Assembly (NCBI RefSeq): GCF_023612375.1
Contig: NZ_CP076852.1
Coordinates: 1 to 64,000, forward strand
Origin: Mycoplasma sp. SG1
GTDB taxonomy: Bacteria; Bacillota_I; Bacilli_A; Mycoplasmatales; SG1
Length of the DNA stretch: 64,000 bases
Direction of reading: 5' to 3'
Shown here: one piece after another, positions 32,766 to 43,930 of the stretch
Numbering within the stretch: position 1 is the first letter of the stretch
How the letters are laid out: every line of letters begins with the position of its first letter
Notes under the pieces: generated by a model
Databases searched by the model: none
What the model was told of the DNA's origin: nothing
The model's input: the letters and a program-made list of their open reading frames with translations, nothing else
Position numbers and translations under genes: made by a program

Positions 32766-33446
32766 TTAATTTGTAATTAAATTTTGACTTTCTTCAATCA
32801 TTATTTTTACCCCAGAAGAAGTACCAATTCTTGAAACACCTTTACTTATATATGCTTTTGCAAGTGGATAGTCTCTAATTCCACCAGATGCTTTAATTTT
32901 AGTGAATGATCCAGCTATTGCTTTTTTCATTACTTCAACCGCTTCAAAAGTTGCACCGTGTTTGCTAAAACCTGTTGAAGTTTTTACAAAGTCATAATGT
33001 AACTTTGCTGCTAATTTAGATACTTCAAAAATTTCATCATCGGTTAAAAGACATGTTTCAAGAATTAATTTTATTACTTTACCTTGTGAAAATTTTCTTA
33101 GTTCATATAATTCTTGTTCAACTAGTTCATAGTGGTTTGATTTTATTCATGAAATGTTAACAACAACATCTATTTCATCAGCACCATCTTTTATAACTTC
33201 CTTTGTTTCAAAAATTTTTGAAGAAGTTGAAGAATTACCTAATGGAAAAGCGACAACAGCAGCAATTTTGATATTTGTTCCTTGTAAAAATTTTTTAGCA
33301 TATTTAACAAAACATCCAGGAACACAAACAGCATAAAATTGATAAACTCTTGCCTGCTCACATAAAGTGGCAACTTCATGCAATGTTAAGTCTGCTTTTA
33401 GCGCTGTATGATCAATATATTGGTTAATTTTTATTTTTTTATCCAT
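32766..33446 (-). CDS. deoC: Deoxyribose-phosphate aldolase
   Basis: Cleaves 2-deoxyribose-5-phosphate to glyceraldehyde-3-phosphate and acetaldehyde in nucleoside salvage. The 226 residues include IDHTALKADLT at the start, ADEIDVVVNIS with catalytic Asp, and the Schiff-base Lys in FVKTSTGFSKHGAT, then KASGGIRDY. One Trp is TGA. It lies 29 bp after folD on the same strand and may be co-transcribed. Confidence 0.95.
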
Positions 33447-33475
33447 AATTTTTTATTGTAATTTTTTACATATTT

Positions 33476-34333
33476 CTATTTATTAAATTCTTGATTTTTA
33501 TAAGTTTCTAATAAGTTAGAAATTAAAGAAACAACCGTTAAAGGCCCAACTCCTCCAGGCACAGGTGTTATCATTCTTACCTTTTTGGAAACAAAATTAA
33601 AATCAACATCTCCATAAACTTTATCATTTATTATTGATGTTCCGATGTCAATAACGATGGCATCATTGTTAACCATATACTCTTGAATCAAATTTATTTT
33701 ACCAACACAACTTATAACAATATCAGCTTTTTTAGTAAAAACTGAAATATCAGAAGTAAATTTATTACATGTTGTTACGGTTGCACGAGAATTTAATAAC
33801 ATGTTAGTTAATGCTCTTCCAGTTATTAGTCCATCACCAACAATTGTGATATTCTTGCTTTTTGGATCAATTCCATATTCATTAAATAAAAGAAATATAG
33901 CAGACACGATTGCAGGTTGAAAAACTGGCTCAAACTTTTCAGAATTTAACAATCCATAATTATATGGATTTAATCCATCAATATCTTTTTTCTTAGAAAT
34001 TGATGATAAAATTCTTTTTAATGAATAAGTTTTTGGAATTGGAAGTTGAATAATTAATCCATGAATTGAATCATTTTGATTAATTTCTTTGATTTTTTCA
34101 ACTATCACATTTTCAAACGTTGTCTCAGGAAACTGATAAGTTAATACATTAATCCCGATGTTTTTACATGTTTTGATTTTTATTTTAATAAACTTATGAC
34201 TAGCAATATCTTCGCCAATTCAAATAATAGCAAGGGTTGGTCTTTGATAACCTGAATGAACCCACTTTGAAATTAAATTTTGATAGTTATGAAGTTTTTG
34301 TTTTGCTAATTTTTCGCCATTAAGTAAGATCAT
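33476..34333 (-). CDS. folD: Methylenetetrahydrofolate dehydrogenase/cyclohydrolase, diverged
   Basis: Bifunctional folate enzyme interconverting methylene-, methenyl- and formyl-THF; 285 residues, normal length. Recognised by GLIIQLPIP, KKDIDGLNP, and PVPGGVGPLTVVSLI. The active-site segment is IGEDIASHKFIKIKIK: the catalytic Lys is kept at 52, but the usual Tyr is Phe48. The cofactor loop, usually G-x-S-x-I-V-G-x-P, reads GDGLITGRA, and the FxPCTP motif reads FEPVFQPAI. The fold is clear, but activity or cofactor preference may differ. Confidence 0.88.
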
Positions 34334-34470
34334 GTAATAAAATTAATCCCTAATATTCTAAATAATTATATTTCTTTTATTTCCTTTTACTTTATAAATA
34401 AATTAGAAAGTCCTTAAATTTTCTTATTTAAAGATTGTTATTTTGATAAAATAGTAAGTAAAGAATAAAA

Positions 34471-34498
34471 TAAAAAATAAAAAATAAAAAATAAAAAA
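34471..34498 (+). repeat. Four tandem TAAAAAA heptamers ending in the enolase start codon
   Basis: Perfect 7-bp unit repeated four times; the last A is the A of the enolase ATG. No Shine-Dalgarno-like sequence separates the repeat from the start. Copy number would change the leader length before a highly expressed glycolytic gene. Confidence 0.85.
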
Positions 34499-35853
34499 TG
34501 TCAAAAATAATTGATATAAAAGGTCGACAGGTTTTAGATTCTAGAGGAACTCCGACCGTTGAAGTTGAAATATTAACAGAAATGATGATCAGTGCTACTG
34601 CAATAGTTCCATCTGGGGCATCAACTGGAGAAAAAGAAGCTTATGAATTAAGAGATAATGATCCAAAATACTTTAATGGAAAAAGTGTTTTAAAGGCTGT
34701 AGAAAATGTTAATACAATCATTAAAAAGGCTATTCTTGAAAATGAAATATATTCTGAAAATCAAGAAGAACTTGATAATTTATTAATAAAATTGGACGGA
34801 ACAAAAAATAAAAGCAAATTAGGAGCGAATGCAATTTTAGCGGTTTCTATGGCTGCAGCTAAAGTTTCAGCGATGGAACAAAGTACTCCTTTATATAAAT
34901 ATCTAGGTGGGGTTGGAAGCAATGTATTACCAATTCCATTTTTAAACGTTATCAATGGTGGTGCTCATGCTGATAATATTATAGATTTTCAAGAATTTAT
35001 GATTGTTCCAACTGGGGCTAAATGCTTTTCTCATGCTATGGAAATGGCATACAATGTTTACAATAATATTAAGAAAATTTTAAAAAACAAAGGATTATCT
35101 ACTAATGTTGGAGATGAAGGGGGTTTTGCTCCAAATCTAGAAAGTATTGAACATGTCTTAGATATTTTGGTTGAAGCTATCAAAATGAGTGGCTATAACC
35201 CAAAACAATTCGGAAAAAATGCAGTTGCAATAGCTTTGGATGTTGCTGCTAGTGAATTGAATATAAAATCAGGTCCTGATACAGGTAAATACTTAATGAA
35301 AAAGCTTTCTAAAAAACACAACAAAAACATCATCAAAACAAGCGATGAAATGATCGCTTTTTATGAAACTCTGATCAATAAATACCCTGTTGTTTCAATT
35401 GAAGATGGCCTTGGAGAACATGATTGGGCTGGATTTGAAAAATTAAACAAAGCGATAGGTAATAAAGTTCAAATTGTTGGTGATGATTTGTTTGTAACAA
35501 ACCCTAAATTAATTGTTAAAGGAATTGAAAATAAAGCGGCTAATTCTGTTTTAATAAAAATTAATCAAATTGGAACAATAACAGAAACTATCCAAGCAAT
35601 TAACTTAGCTAAAAAATACAATATGTCTGCAATGATTAGTCATAGATCTGGAGAAACAGAAGACACATTTATCGCAGATTTAGCAGTTGCATTTAATACT
35701 GGTCAAATAAAAACTGGTGCTATGAGCAGAAGTGAAAGAATTGCTAAATTTAATCGCCTTCTAAGAATCGAAGAATCTTTAGATAAATCAGCTCATTACT
35801 TAGGTTTGTGTGGTTGTGCTTTTTACAATTTAAAAGATAAAGACTTAAAATAA
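34498..35853 (+). CDS. eno: Enolase
   Basis: Dehydrates 2-phosphoglycerate to phosphoenolpyruvate. The 451 residues contain the full set: RQVLDSRGTPTVEVE, PSGASTGEKEA, NVGDEGGFAP, VSIEDGLGEHDW, VGDDLFVTNP, and SHRSGETEDTFIADLAV with the catalytic Lys region before it. It is one of only three plus-strand genes here, with carbamate kinase and HIT. The leader lacks a ribosome site and is an A-rich tandem repeat; a -10-like GATAAAAT occurs at 34445-34452. The stop is 5 bp from the converging stop of the next gene. Confidence 0.97.
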   Translation: MSKIIDIKGRQVLDSRGTPTVEVEILTEMMISATAIVPSGASTGEKEAYELRDNDPKYFNGKSVLKAVENVNTIIKKAILENEIYSENQEELDNLLIKLDGTKNKSKLGANAILAVSMAAAKVSAMEQSTPLYKYLGGVGSNVLPIPFLNVINGGAHADNIIDFQEFMIVPTGAKCFSHAMEMAYNVYNNIKKILKNKGLSTNVGDEGGFAPNLESIEHVLDILVEAIKMSGYNPKQFGKNAVAIALDVAASELNIKSGPDTGKYLMKKLSKKHNKNIIKTSDEMIAFYETLINKYPVVSIEDGLGEHDWAGFEKLNKAIGNKVQIVGDDLFVTNPKLIVKGIENKAANSVLIKINQIGTITETIQAINLAKKYNMSAMISHRSGETEDTFIADLAVAFNTGQIKTGAMSRSERIAKFNRLLRIEESLDKSAHYLGLCGCAFYNLKDKDLK

Positions 35854-35858
35854 ATAAA

Positions 35859-36323
35859 TTATTTTAATTTAAAGTTATAAAATAAATTAACATCTTTTTT
35901 AACATTATGTTTATCATAATCTTTTAAGAATGTTAGTTTAATTAACGTTTTAATTTCTTTGTCATTAACAGATTTATACTTAAAATTAAGCTCAAAATTG
36001 TAACCTCATTTTTTTAATTTATTTTCAAAAAAATTATTAACTAATTGTTTGTAACTATCTTTGTTTATTAACAACTCGTTATTTTGATCAATTATTAAGT
36101 TTTTTACTAAGGTAGAACTTAACGATTGATCTTTATATCAATACTTGGGATCAAAAAATTTTTTTTCCTCAGCAGAAAAAGCGACATCATTATTATTATT
36201 ATCAGAGGATGAATTGTTTCAAAAATAAAGCTTAAATAATAAACCCCCCACAAACACTCCAATAAAAATAATAAACAATAAAATTTTTATTATTATATTC
36301 TTTCTAAAATTTTTAAAGTCCAT
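35859..36323 (-). CDS. Membrane-anchored protein of unknown function (short member of pair)
   Basis: A 154-residue protein: basic N-terminus, one hydrophobic helix (about residues 9-30, IIIKILLFIIFIGVFVGGLLF), an Asn/Ser/Asp-rich spacer, then an extracellular Lys-rich domain. No lipobox and no recognised family. It begins 4 bp after the stop of the larger membrane-anchored gene, so the two are an operon and may form a surface complex. Stops converge with enolase. Confidence 0.75.
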
Positions 36324-36326
36324 TGA

Positions 36327-37427
36327 TTATCAAGTAGAATGATTTATTGTTGTAAGTGAATTCTGGTCATTTTTACTATCATACATTTTTAAAGTGTTTA
36401 AATCGTATATTACTTTAAAGTTGATGATTTTATTTACCTCAAGATTTATAATCAATTGGGCGGGGGCATCATCGTTATAAATATTAAGCGGAAGTCCATG
36501 ATATGCTTTATCGTTGCTTGGAGCGGTTTTATAAAATTGATTCTGCGATGGATCATAATAAAAGTAGTCATTAATTGAAAAAAGATGCTTATAACATCCA
36601 TCTTTTGAATCTTGAGTAATTTTTATAACTGGTAGATTTTTTGGATCTGAAAAATAATGGTGAATAGAACCTTCAGTGATTGAAACAGATTTAATCTCTA
36701 TTCCGACATATTTTTTTGATTTAATTGTTAAAAAGTTATTATTTAAAGTAACAGTATGGTCGTTTGCTAGTTTGGTAATAAACTCTAAATTGATATCTTT
36801 TGACTCTTGTTCTTTTGACTCATTGTAATTAATTTGCAAGGTGCTATTAAGCTGTAGATTGCCTCCAGTTGAATTATTTATAAAAACATCGCCATAATTA
36901 TTTGATTTTTCTAAAACCAAATGTCATTTTGTCAGATTATAGTGTCAAAATTTTGACGCATCTAATATATCTGGAAAAAATGGATCTAAATAAAAAGTAA
37001 TGTAGTTTATATTTTGAAATTCTGTTTTTGGAACTATTAGTGTAAAGTAATCTTCGGATGCAATTGGTGTTTGTTTTTCTTTTTTTACAGGTAAAAATAA
37101 TTTACCGTTGATCGAATATAAAAGTTCATATTTTAAAAGTTCATTTTGCTGTTTAGGAATATCGTTGTAATAATAAACTTTGATTTGATAATTAAGATCG
37201 GGGTTTTCTTTAAAAATTGCTTTAGTAAAATGAAATTTACATCAATCAATTTGGATGAAATCAATTTTTGATTCATTATCTACGTATTCAAATTGATCCT
37301 CTCTGTGTTCGGTGTTGTCTTTCTCTGCAGGATGATAAATATAGTCTTGGATGAAAATACAAAATCCAAAAGCGAATAAAATAAATAAAAAGAATAAAAA
37401 TAGAATAAAATATGTTAACTTGGACAT
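36327..37427 (-). CDS. Membrane-anchored extracellular protein of unknown function
   Basis: A 366-residue protein with an N-terminal anchor (about residues 5-30, Phe/Leu-rich) and a long extracellular part that looks beta-rich (alternating hydrophobic runs such as YIGVEIKSVSI- and QLIINLEVNKII-like strands). No family is recognised. It contains YFYMW-free, Asn/Lys-rich sequence typical of mollicute surface proteins and reads three TGA codons as Trp. The next gene starts 4 bp after its stop; they likely work together. Confidence 0.75.
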
Positions 37428-37555
37428 AAGAATTAAGGATGTGTTATTGTGTTTGTTTTGTATCTAAAAAGTTCATATATATGAAAAAAATGCATAAAAA
37501 AATACAATATAAATTGCATTTATTGGAAAAAATAATTTTTTAAATATAAAAAACT

Positions 37556-38137
37556 TTATTTTATTTTATTTAAAAGTGAATTAAAAAGTAAATCTTTTTT
37601 TTTAGGATTTGTCTCTAATTTTGAATGAATGTAATAATCTTTGTCATTAATTTCTAAATCAAAAATATGTGACTTTAGTTGTTTAAATTTTAATTTCTGG
37701 TTAATTTTATCAAATTTTGTAAAAATTATAAAATGTGGAAAAGATTTAAAATCTTTGTAAATTGCAATATCATTTTCCGTTAATTTTCACCTTAAATCAA
37801 AAAGAAAAATGACTAATTTAATTTTTTCTGTTTTGGTTTGAAATAAATGTGATATTGCTGTTTGAGCGCGTTTTTGTTGTACAAAACTCATCTTTGAAAA
37901 ACCATAACCAGGTGTATCAATTAAATAACCGTTAAAATTATTTAATTGAAAAGTAAAATAATTTAAAAGTTGTGTTCTTCCTGGCGTTTTTGAGATATAT
38001 GCTAGGCGTTTATTATTTGAAATTCAGTTAATAAACGAACTTTTACCAACATTTGATTTCCCAATTAAAATTATTAATTCAGAATCAATGTTTAAACTTT
38101 GTGGTGATGAAGAAAAAAACTTAAGTGATACTTGCAA
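37556..38137 (-). CDS. engB: Ribosome-biogenesis GTPase EngB/YsxC
   Basis: GTPase needed for large ribosomal subunit assembly; 193 residues. G1 is LIGKSNVGKSSF, G2 region KTPGRTQ, G3 IDTPGYGFS and G4 FTKFDK. The likely start is TTG at 38137, just downstream of AAGGGAATAATT; that ribosome site lies inside the last codons of lon (stop 38140-38142), implying coupled translation. The C-terminal Lys-rich end reads through a run of nine A without breaking frame. Confidence 0.9.
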
Positions 38138-38139
38138 AA

Positions 38140-40622
38140 TTATTCCCTTAAAGCGAAACAATTTCCATGAACTAAATCATCGCTTTTTATTGTATTTATG
38201 TCAATAACATCATCTTTAATTGGTTTATTTTCAAAGAGATAGTCATACAATTCAGAATAATGAGAAATAGGGATGATTTTTAAATCTTTTAATACCTCTT
38301 TTGGAACATCAACTAAGTTTTTAACATTTTCCTTTGGAATAAAGATAGTTGTTATTTTTGAACGAGCGGCTGAAATTAATTTTTCTTTTAATCCGCCAAT
38401 TGCTAAAACTTTACCTGTCAAAGTTATTTCTCCAGTCATAGCTATGTATTTACTTACAGCAATATTTTTCAGCATACTAATAATAGCAGAAGTTAATGTA
38501 ATACCAGCGCTTGGTCCATCTTTTGATACAGCCCCTTCAGGAACGTGAATGTGAATGTCTTTTTTATCAAAACCCTTGATCGGAATATTAAATCTTTTTG
38601 CCTTGGATTTAATATAGTCTAAAGCGATTGATGCTGATTCTTTCATAACATCCCCTAGTTGCCCTGTTAAAACAAGATTGCTTTTTCCATCAAAACTTGT
38701 TACCTCAATTGGTAAAATATCTCCTCCAAATTGAGTTCATGCCAAGCCAGTAACAACACCAGGGATATTTTTTGCTTCGCGTTTTGTGTAATTATAAATT
38801 TCATATCCTAGAAATTCCTTAACTACTTGTTTTGTTACCTGCATTTTTTTAATTTTATTTTGTAAAATTAAAAGAACAACTTTTCTAGCTATTTTTAAAA
38901 GCAGTCTTTCTAATTGTCTTACGCCAGCTTCTTTTGTATAGTAATTGATGATATATAAAATAGCCTCTTTCGTAAAACTTAACTCGCTTGATGTTAATCC
39001 CGATGCTAATAATACTTTTTTAATTAAATAATATTTTGTAATTTGAAGCTTTTCTAGTTCTGTATAAGATGATAAACTAATAATCTCCATTCTATCAAGG
39101 AGCGGATAAGGTATGTCTTCAACATAATTAGCGGATGCTATAAACATAACATGACTTAAATCATATGTTTCTTCAAGATAGTGATCTGAAAAAGATTTAT
39201 TTTGTTCAGGATCAAGAACTTCAAGCATTGCACTTGATGGGTCTCCCCTAAAATCTGAATTCATTTTATCAATTTCATCAAGCAAAATAACTGGATTTAT
39301 AACTTCAGCTTTTCTCATTGTTTGGATAATTTTTCCAGGCATAGCCCCAATGTATGTTCTACGATGACCTCTTATTTCAGCCTCATCTCTAACCCCACCT
39401 AATGATATTTTAAAAAATTTACGATCAATAGATTCAGCAATTGATTTAGCCAATGATGTTTTCCAACCCCTGGAGGCCCAACTAAACAAATAATATCACC
39501 AAAACCGGTTTTATTAGTTTTTTCTAATTGTATTTTTACAGCTATATATTCAACAATTCTTTCTTTTAATTTTTTTAAACCATAATGGTTTGATTCAAGA
39601 ATTTTTCAAACTTTATCTAAATCTTTTGATTCTTTACGAACCTGCCATCATGGTAATTTTATTAATCAATCAATGTATGAATAAATAACATTACTTTCAG
39701 CTGAAGCTTGAGGAATAATTTCGTATTTTTTTAATTCTTCTAAAATTTTAGCTTTGATATTTTCAGGATATGGTTCTGTTTGAACTTTATTTCGAATCTC
39801 ATTAATATCTGTGTCTTTGCCAGAAAGTTCGCCAAGTTCTTCTTTTATAACTTTTAATTTTTCTCTTAAAAGATATTCTTTTTGCGTTTCATCAATTTTT
39901 GAACGGATTTTTTTTGAAATTCTTTTTTCAATATCTTTTGAAGATTTTTGTCGTTTTAATTCATCAATTAAAATTTCCAAACGTCTTTTAACGTTAGAAT
40001 CTTTTAAAATTTGTTGTTTTATTTTTGAAGAAATCGGTAAATAATGAGCAATACCATCGCAAATCAAAGATATATTTTTATCATTATCATAAGCATCAGA
40101 TGAGCTCATGAAATTACTTGGAATTAAATTTTTGGTAATGATTTGTTCATCAAGTAAAGTGATGATTTGATTCAACAAACTTTTTTTATCAACCAAACTA
40201 GATGGTTCCTCTTTTGGTAATTTGTATGTTGAATAAAATATACCGTTTTTAATAGATATATCCTCTTTTGAAATTTGAGTCCGACTAATACCTTTGATCA
40301 TGATTTTTTTAGAACCATGAATCATTATATTTTCTGCTATTGGCGATATATGGGCTAAAACTCCATATTCGTAAATATCATCAACTGCCGGAGAATCTAT
40401 TTCTTGATCTTTTTGTGAAATAATAATACAATCTCCATTATAATTTTCAAAAATAACTTGAATCGTTTGAATACTTATATCCCTGGCAAAATCAATTTCA
40501 AGTGAATATCCAGGAAAAATAAATAATTCTCTAGTAATTAAAATCGGTAAGTATGACTTTTTATTTATTTTTGATTTAGAAATTTTTGAAGGTGTTTTTT
40601 TATTATTTATTTCTTGTTCCAT
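38140..40622 (-). pseudogene. lon: ATP-dependent protease Lon, one-base frameshift at Walker A
   Basis: AAA+ protease degrading misfolded proteins. Domains in order: N-terminal substrate domain (about 1-215), coiled coil with KIRSKIDETQKEY, ATPase with ILLDEIDKM and GGVRDEAEIRGHRRTYIGAMPG, and the protease domain with catalytic Ser in EGAVSKDGPSAG and Lys in GGLKEKLISA. The frame breaks inside the Walker A, GPPGVGK then TSLAKS, where AAAA (plus TTTT 39459-39462) needs a fifth A. The span of 2483 bp is one base short; restoring it gives 827 residues, normal for Lon. All other motifs are intact, so sequencing error is likely. Confidence 0.9.
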
Positions 40623-40833
40623 TTGCTATGATTTGTTGTTTATTTTCCATCTTATCTATAATCTAAACTTTTTAATTTCTTATGATTATTAAAACAAAAT
40701 CTTATCTATATTTTTATTTAGAAAAATATTATATAAAATTACAAAATTTTAAGTTATTTGTAACTTTCTTATTAATCTACAAAAAATAGAATTATTTAAA
40801 TATTTTAAACAATTTAATTTATTAAAAAAATAA

Positions 40834-42147
40834 CTATTTATTTTTAAAATTTTCTCCCATATCAGAAACTAGTAGTTTCCAAACTTTATCATTAGTTAAT
40901 CTAAAACGAATGTCTTCTATATTTTTTATTTGATTTTTAACTTCTTCGATTGACTTTTGACTTTGTTGTGCAACTAATTTAAAGAAATCTTCAATTTCTT
41001 GATCTGTTGTTGTTAAATTATATTTTTTAGAAATATCCTTGAAAATAAAACCTAAAACAAGACGTGCTTCTGCATCTTTTTTAAATTGAGCTAATAAATG
41101 ATCTTCTTTTTGATTTAATGTTTTTAAGTAATCGCTTCGATTAATATTATGTTTTTTTAAACTTTCATCAAAAACAGTAACTATTTGTTGATACTCTTCG
41201 TTAAGCATCATTTCTGGTATTTTTACTTCAGAAATTTTCATTAACTCTGAAATAATTTTTTCATTAAAGTCATCTGAACTTTTTTTTTCGTATTTTGATT
41301 GAAGCTCATTCTTAATACTTTCTTTTAAATGATCAACCGTTTCTACTCCGTTAATTTTCAAATTTTTAACAAATGTATCATCTAATGTTGGCGTGCTTTT
41401 AGCTTTAACTTCATGAACGGTAACTTTAAATATAGCATCTTTCCCTGCTATATTTTTAGCATCATAATCATCAGGAAATCTTACTTTAATATCTTTAATA
41501 TCACCGGCTTTTAAACCAACTAATTGATCTTCAAAACCTTGAATAAATTGATTTGAACCTAATTCAAGCGAATAATTTTTTCCAGAACCGCCAGCGAATG
41601 ATTTATCATTAATTTTCCCAGCATAAGAAATAACAACCATATCGCCAATTTTTGCTGGTTTATCTTCAACTAATTTAAAAATAGAATTTCTTTTAAGAAG
41701 ACTATCTATATTACTATTAATTTCTTTATCTGTTACCTTGTAATCATTGAACTTAACTTTTATTTTTTTTCAATCACCTAATTTTACAACAGGACTCATT
41801 GAGAATAGAAAACTAACTTGACATGAATCTTTGCTAATAACATCATATTTAGTTTGAATTTTATTAAAATTATGAGGTTTAACTTTATATTTTACTAAAT
41901 TTTCACGTGCATGATAATAAGATTTATGAGCAAAGATTGAAGCTGCTTCTTGCAATATATTTGCTTCTGGTATTTTTTTATTTAAAACGCTGTCAGGTAT
42001 ATGTTCTGATCTAAACCCTGGAATTTTTAAATTCTTAGAAAGTTTTTTCTTTGCGTCTTTAATGTATTGTTGTCAATCGCTTCCTTCCGATGAAAACGTA
42101 TATTCACCGGTTAATGTAGTTATGTTTTCTTTTTCTGTGAATCTCAT
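40834..42147 (-). CDS. tig: Trigger factor
   Basis: Ribosome-bound chaperone with a peptidyl-prolyl isomerase domain; 437 residues. The ribosome-docking loop is near residues 43-50 (KIPGFRSEHIP, the family's GFRxG-x-x-P site with Gly changed to Ser). The FKBP domain includes GDMVVISYAGKIND and FIQGFEDQLVGLKAGD. The C-terminal chaperone arms are helical and charged. Two Trp are TGA. It stands alone between lon and tRNA-Arg. Confidence 0.92.
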
Positions 42148-42359
42148 ATATAGTAATTTTAACTGTTAAACTATCTTAATTTATTTTATATTTGTATTAA
42201 TATTATGTAATTATTACATTATATTATTTTATATTATTTTATGGATGTTTGATTATTTTTTTATTGATTTATTCATATTTATTTAAAATAAAAAAGTAAT
42301 ATTTAATTAATATTAGGCAAAAATTGAAGCTAAATTAAATCAATAAAAAAATAATAAAA

Positions 42360-42436
42360 TGGCACCCACGATAGGACTCGAACCTACAACAGAATGCTTA
42401 GAAAGCATTTGCTCTATCCTATTGAGCTACGTGGGC
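42360..42436 (-). tRNA. tRNA-Arg (TCT)
   Basis: 77 nt with encoded CCA; stem AATGC/GCATT with loop TTTCTAA; acceptor GCCCACG pairs with CGTGGGT. Reads the AGA codon dominant in AT-rich genomes. Confidence 0.94.
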
Positions 42437-42481
42437 GCTTATATTATAAATAAATTAAGGAAAAAGATATAAAAAGATGCT

Positions 42482-43303
42482 TTATAAAAAAATGTCTTTT
42501 AATTTTTTATAAATCAGATCTTTAGTATCATTTTTATTTGCTAAAATTTTTAATTTATTGGGAACTAAAGAAAATGAAATTTTTGATTTAGCTGTTGGAC
42601 TAAATTTATAATTTTGATCAAAACCATCACAGACAATCTTTAAATTTTCTTCGTTTTGCGAAGAAAATTTAAATGAAACAACATCTTTTTCTGTTAAAAT
42701 AATAGGAGATTGTAACGATCTTTGCCGTTTGTTGTTAATTGGAGCAAGTTCAGTTAATAAGTAAAGATGGGGGTTGTTAAAAATAATTGGTCCTAAAATT
42801 GATTTATTAAAACCTGTCGATCCTAGATTAGAAGAAAGAACTAGTCCAGAACCAAAATGAGTGAATAAATGAATATCGTTTATGAAAACATCAAAGACAT
42901 TTGTTTTAACAAGATTGCAAATCTTAATTTCATTAATAGCGTAATAATTAACATCATTTATTGTTAATTTTAAAACTGGTTCATTTATTTCAGAAAAATT
43001 ATTATTTTTAAAATCTTTGAATAAAAGGTCAAGTTTATCAGCGTTGTATGTTGACAAACGCCCAATCAAGCTGGTTTGAATTGGCAAAAATTTTAAATTC
43101 TTAATATTAAATTTAAAAAGATTTTGAAATGCGTACAAAAGAACACCATCTCCACCGATAGTGACTACTAAATCTAATTTATTTAAATTTGAAATATCAG
43201 TAACAGATAAAGATTGATGACCGTGATTTTTTAAAAATAAAGCGATTTCTTCGCCCACTTTATGAGTTTGATTTGAAAGGTTATCTAAAATAACAAAATT
43301 CAT
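42482..43303 (-). CDS. nadK: NAD kinase
   Basis: Phosphorylates NAD to NADP. The 273 residues hold the diagnostic VVTIGGDGVLLYAF near residue 50, the NE/D region INEIKICN, and LGSTGFNKS with the second conserved Gly-rich loop, followed by LTELAPIN. Short for the family but with all motifs. It starts 15 bp after spx on the same strand, so both probably share a transcript. Confidence 0.93.
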   Translation of the reverse strand: MNFVILDNLSNQTHKVGEEIALFLKNHGHQSLSVTDISNLNKLDLVVTIGGDGVLLYAFQNLFKFNIKNLKFLPIQTSLIGRLSTYNADKLDLLFKDFKNNNFSEINEPVLKLTINDVNYYAINEIKICNLVKTNVFDVFINDIHLFTHFGSGLVLSSNLGSTGFNKSILGPIIFNNPHLYLLTELAPINNKRQRSLQSPIILTEKDVVSFKFSSQNEENLKIVCDGFDQNYKFSPTAKSKISFSLVPNKLKILANKNDTKDLIYKKLKDIFL

Positions 43304-43318
43304 CGAAATAACGAATTG

Positions 43319-43789
43319 TTAATCTTTACGGAGAAAAATTTCTATCTGTTCTTTTTTAAACCCTACTTGGATACGATGTTTTGATTGTTGGATGATAATA
43401 GGTCGTTTTAGAACTGTTGGGTTTTCTTTTATAAATTCAATAATTTGATCAACCCTTGAATTATAAATTTTATGACGGTTATTTTTTAATTCTTTACTTC
43501 GGTTAGAAATTATTTCCTCAAAACCTGAATGAGAATATTTAATAATTTCTTTGATCTCATCTGTTTCAAAATTATGTTTTAAAATGTTTTTTTCAGTAAA
43601 ACCAATCGAATTTGATTTAAACCATGATTGAACTTTTTTACATGAACTACAACTAGGAGATGTATAGATAATAAAATCATTAGTTACTGAATTATTAATG
43701 AAATTGCTGTTACACAAATCTTGTTTAGGTTTTTGTGTAGATGGATTTGATTTTGTTATCTTTTTAATTTTGTTCACGACTTTTTTCAT
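43319..43789 (-). CDS. spx: Spx/ArsC-family regulator
   Basis: Thioredoxin-like protein of 156 residues. The redox switch is PSCSSCKKV (CxxC), with the family C-terminal TVLKRPIIIQQSKHRIQVGF. It has an extra basic, Ser/Lys/Gln-rich N-terminus of about 37 residues before the core. In Firmicutes Spx binds the RNA polymerase alpha C-terminal domain and responds to disulfide stress; that role is inferred here. An arsenate-reductase-like enzyme is less likely given the CxxC. Confidence 0.85.
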   Translation of the reverse strand: MKKVVNKIKKITKSNPSTQKPKQDLCNSNFINNSVTNDFIIYTSPSCSSCKKVQSWFKSNSIGFTEKNILKHNFETDEIKEIIKYSHSGFEEIISNRSKELKNNRHKIYNSRVDQIIEFIKENPTVLKRPIIIQQSKHRIQVGFKKEQIEIFLRKD

Positions 43790-43930
43790 ATAAAACCCTT
43801 ATAATTTCAATATTAATATTTTTAATTCTTAACAATATAAAAAAAATAAAAACCAACCGTTTATTTATATTTACTGAAGTTTACAATATTATATAAAAAT
43901 ATTTCATTTTATGGAGTTTTACTATAAATA

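Noticed and set aside
38140-40622. Programmed frameshift in lon
   Set aside because: No slippery heptamer with a downstream stimulatory structure is evident, and similar one-base indels occur in two other genes of the window.
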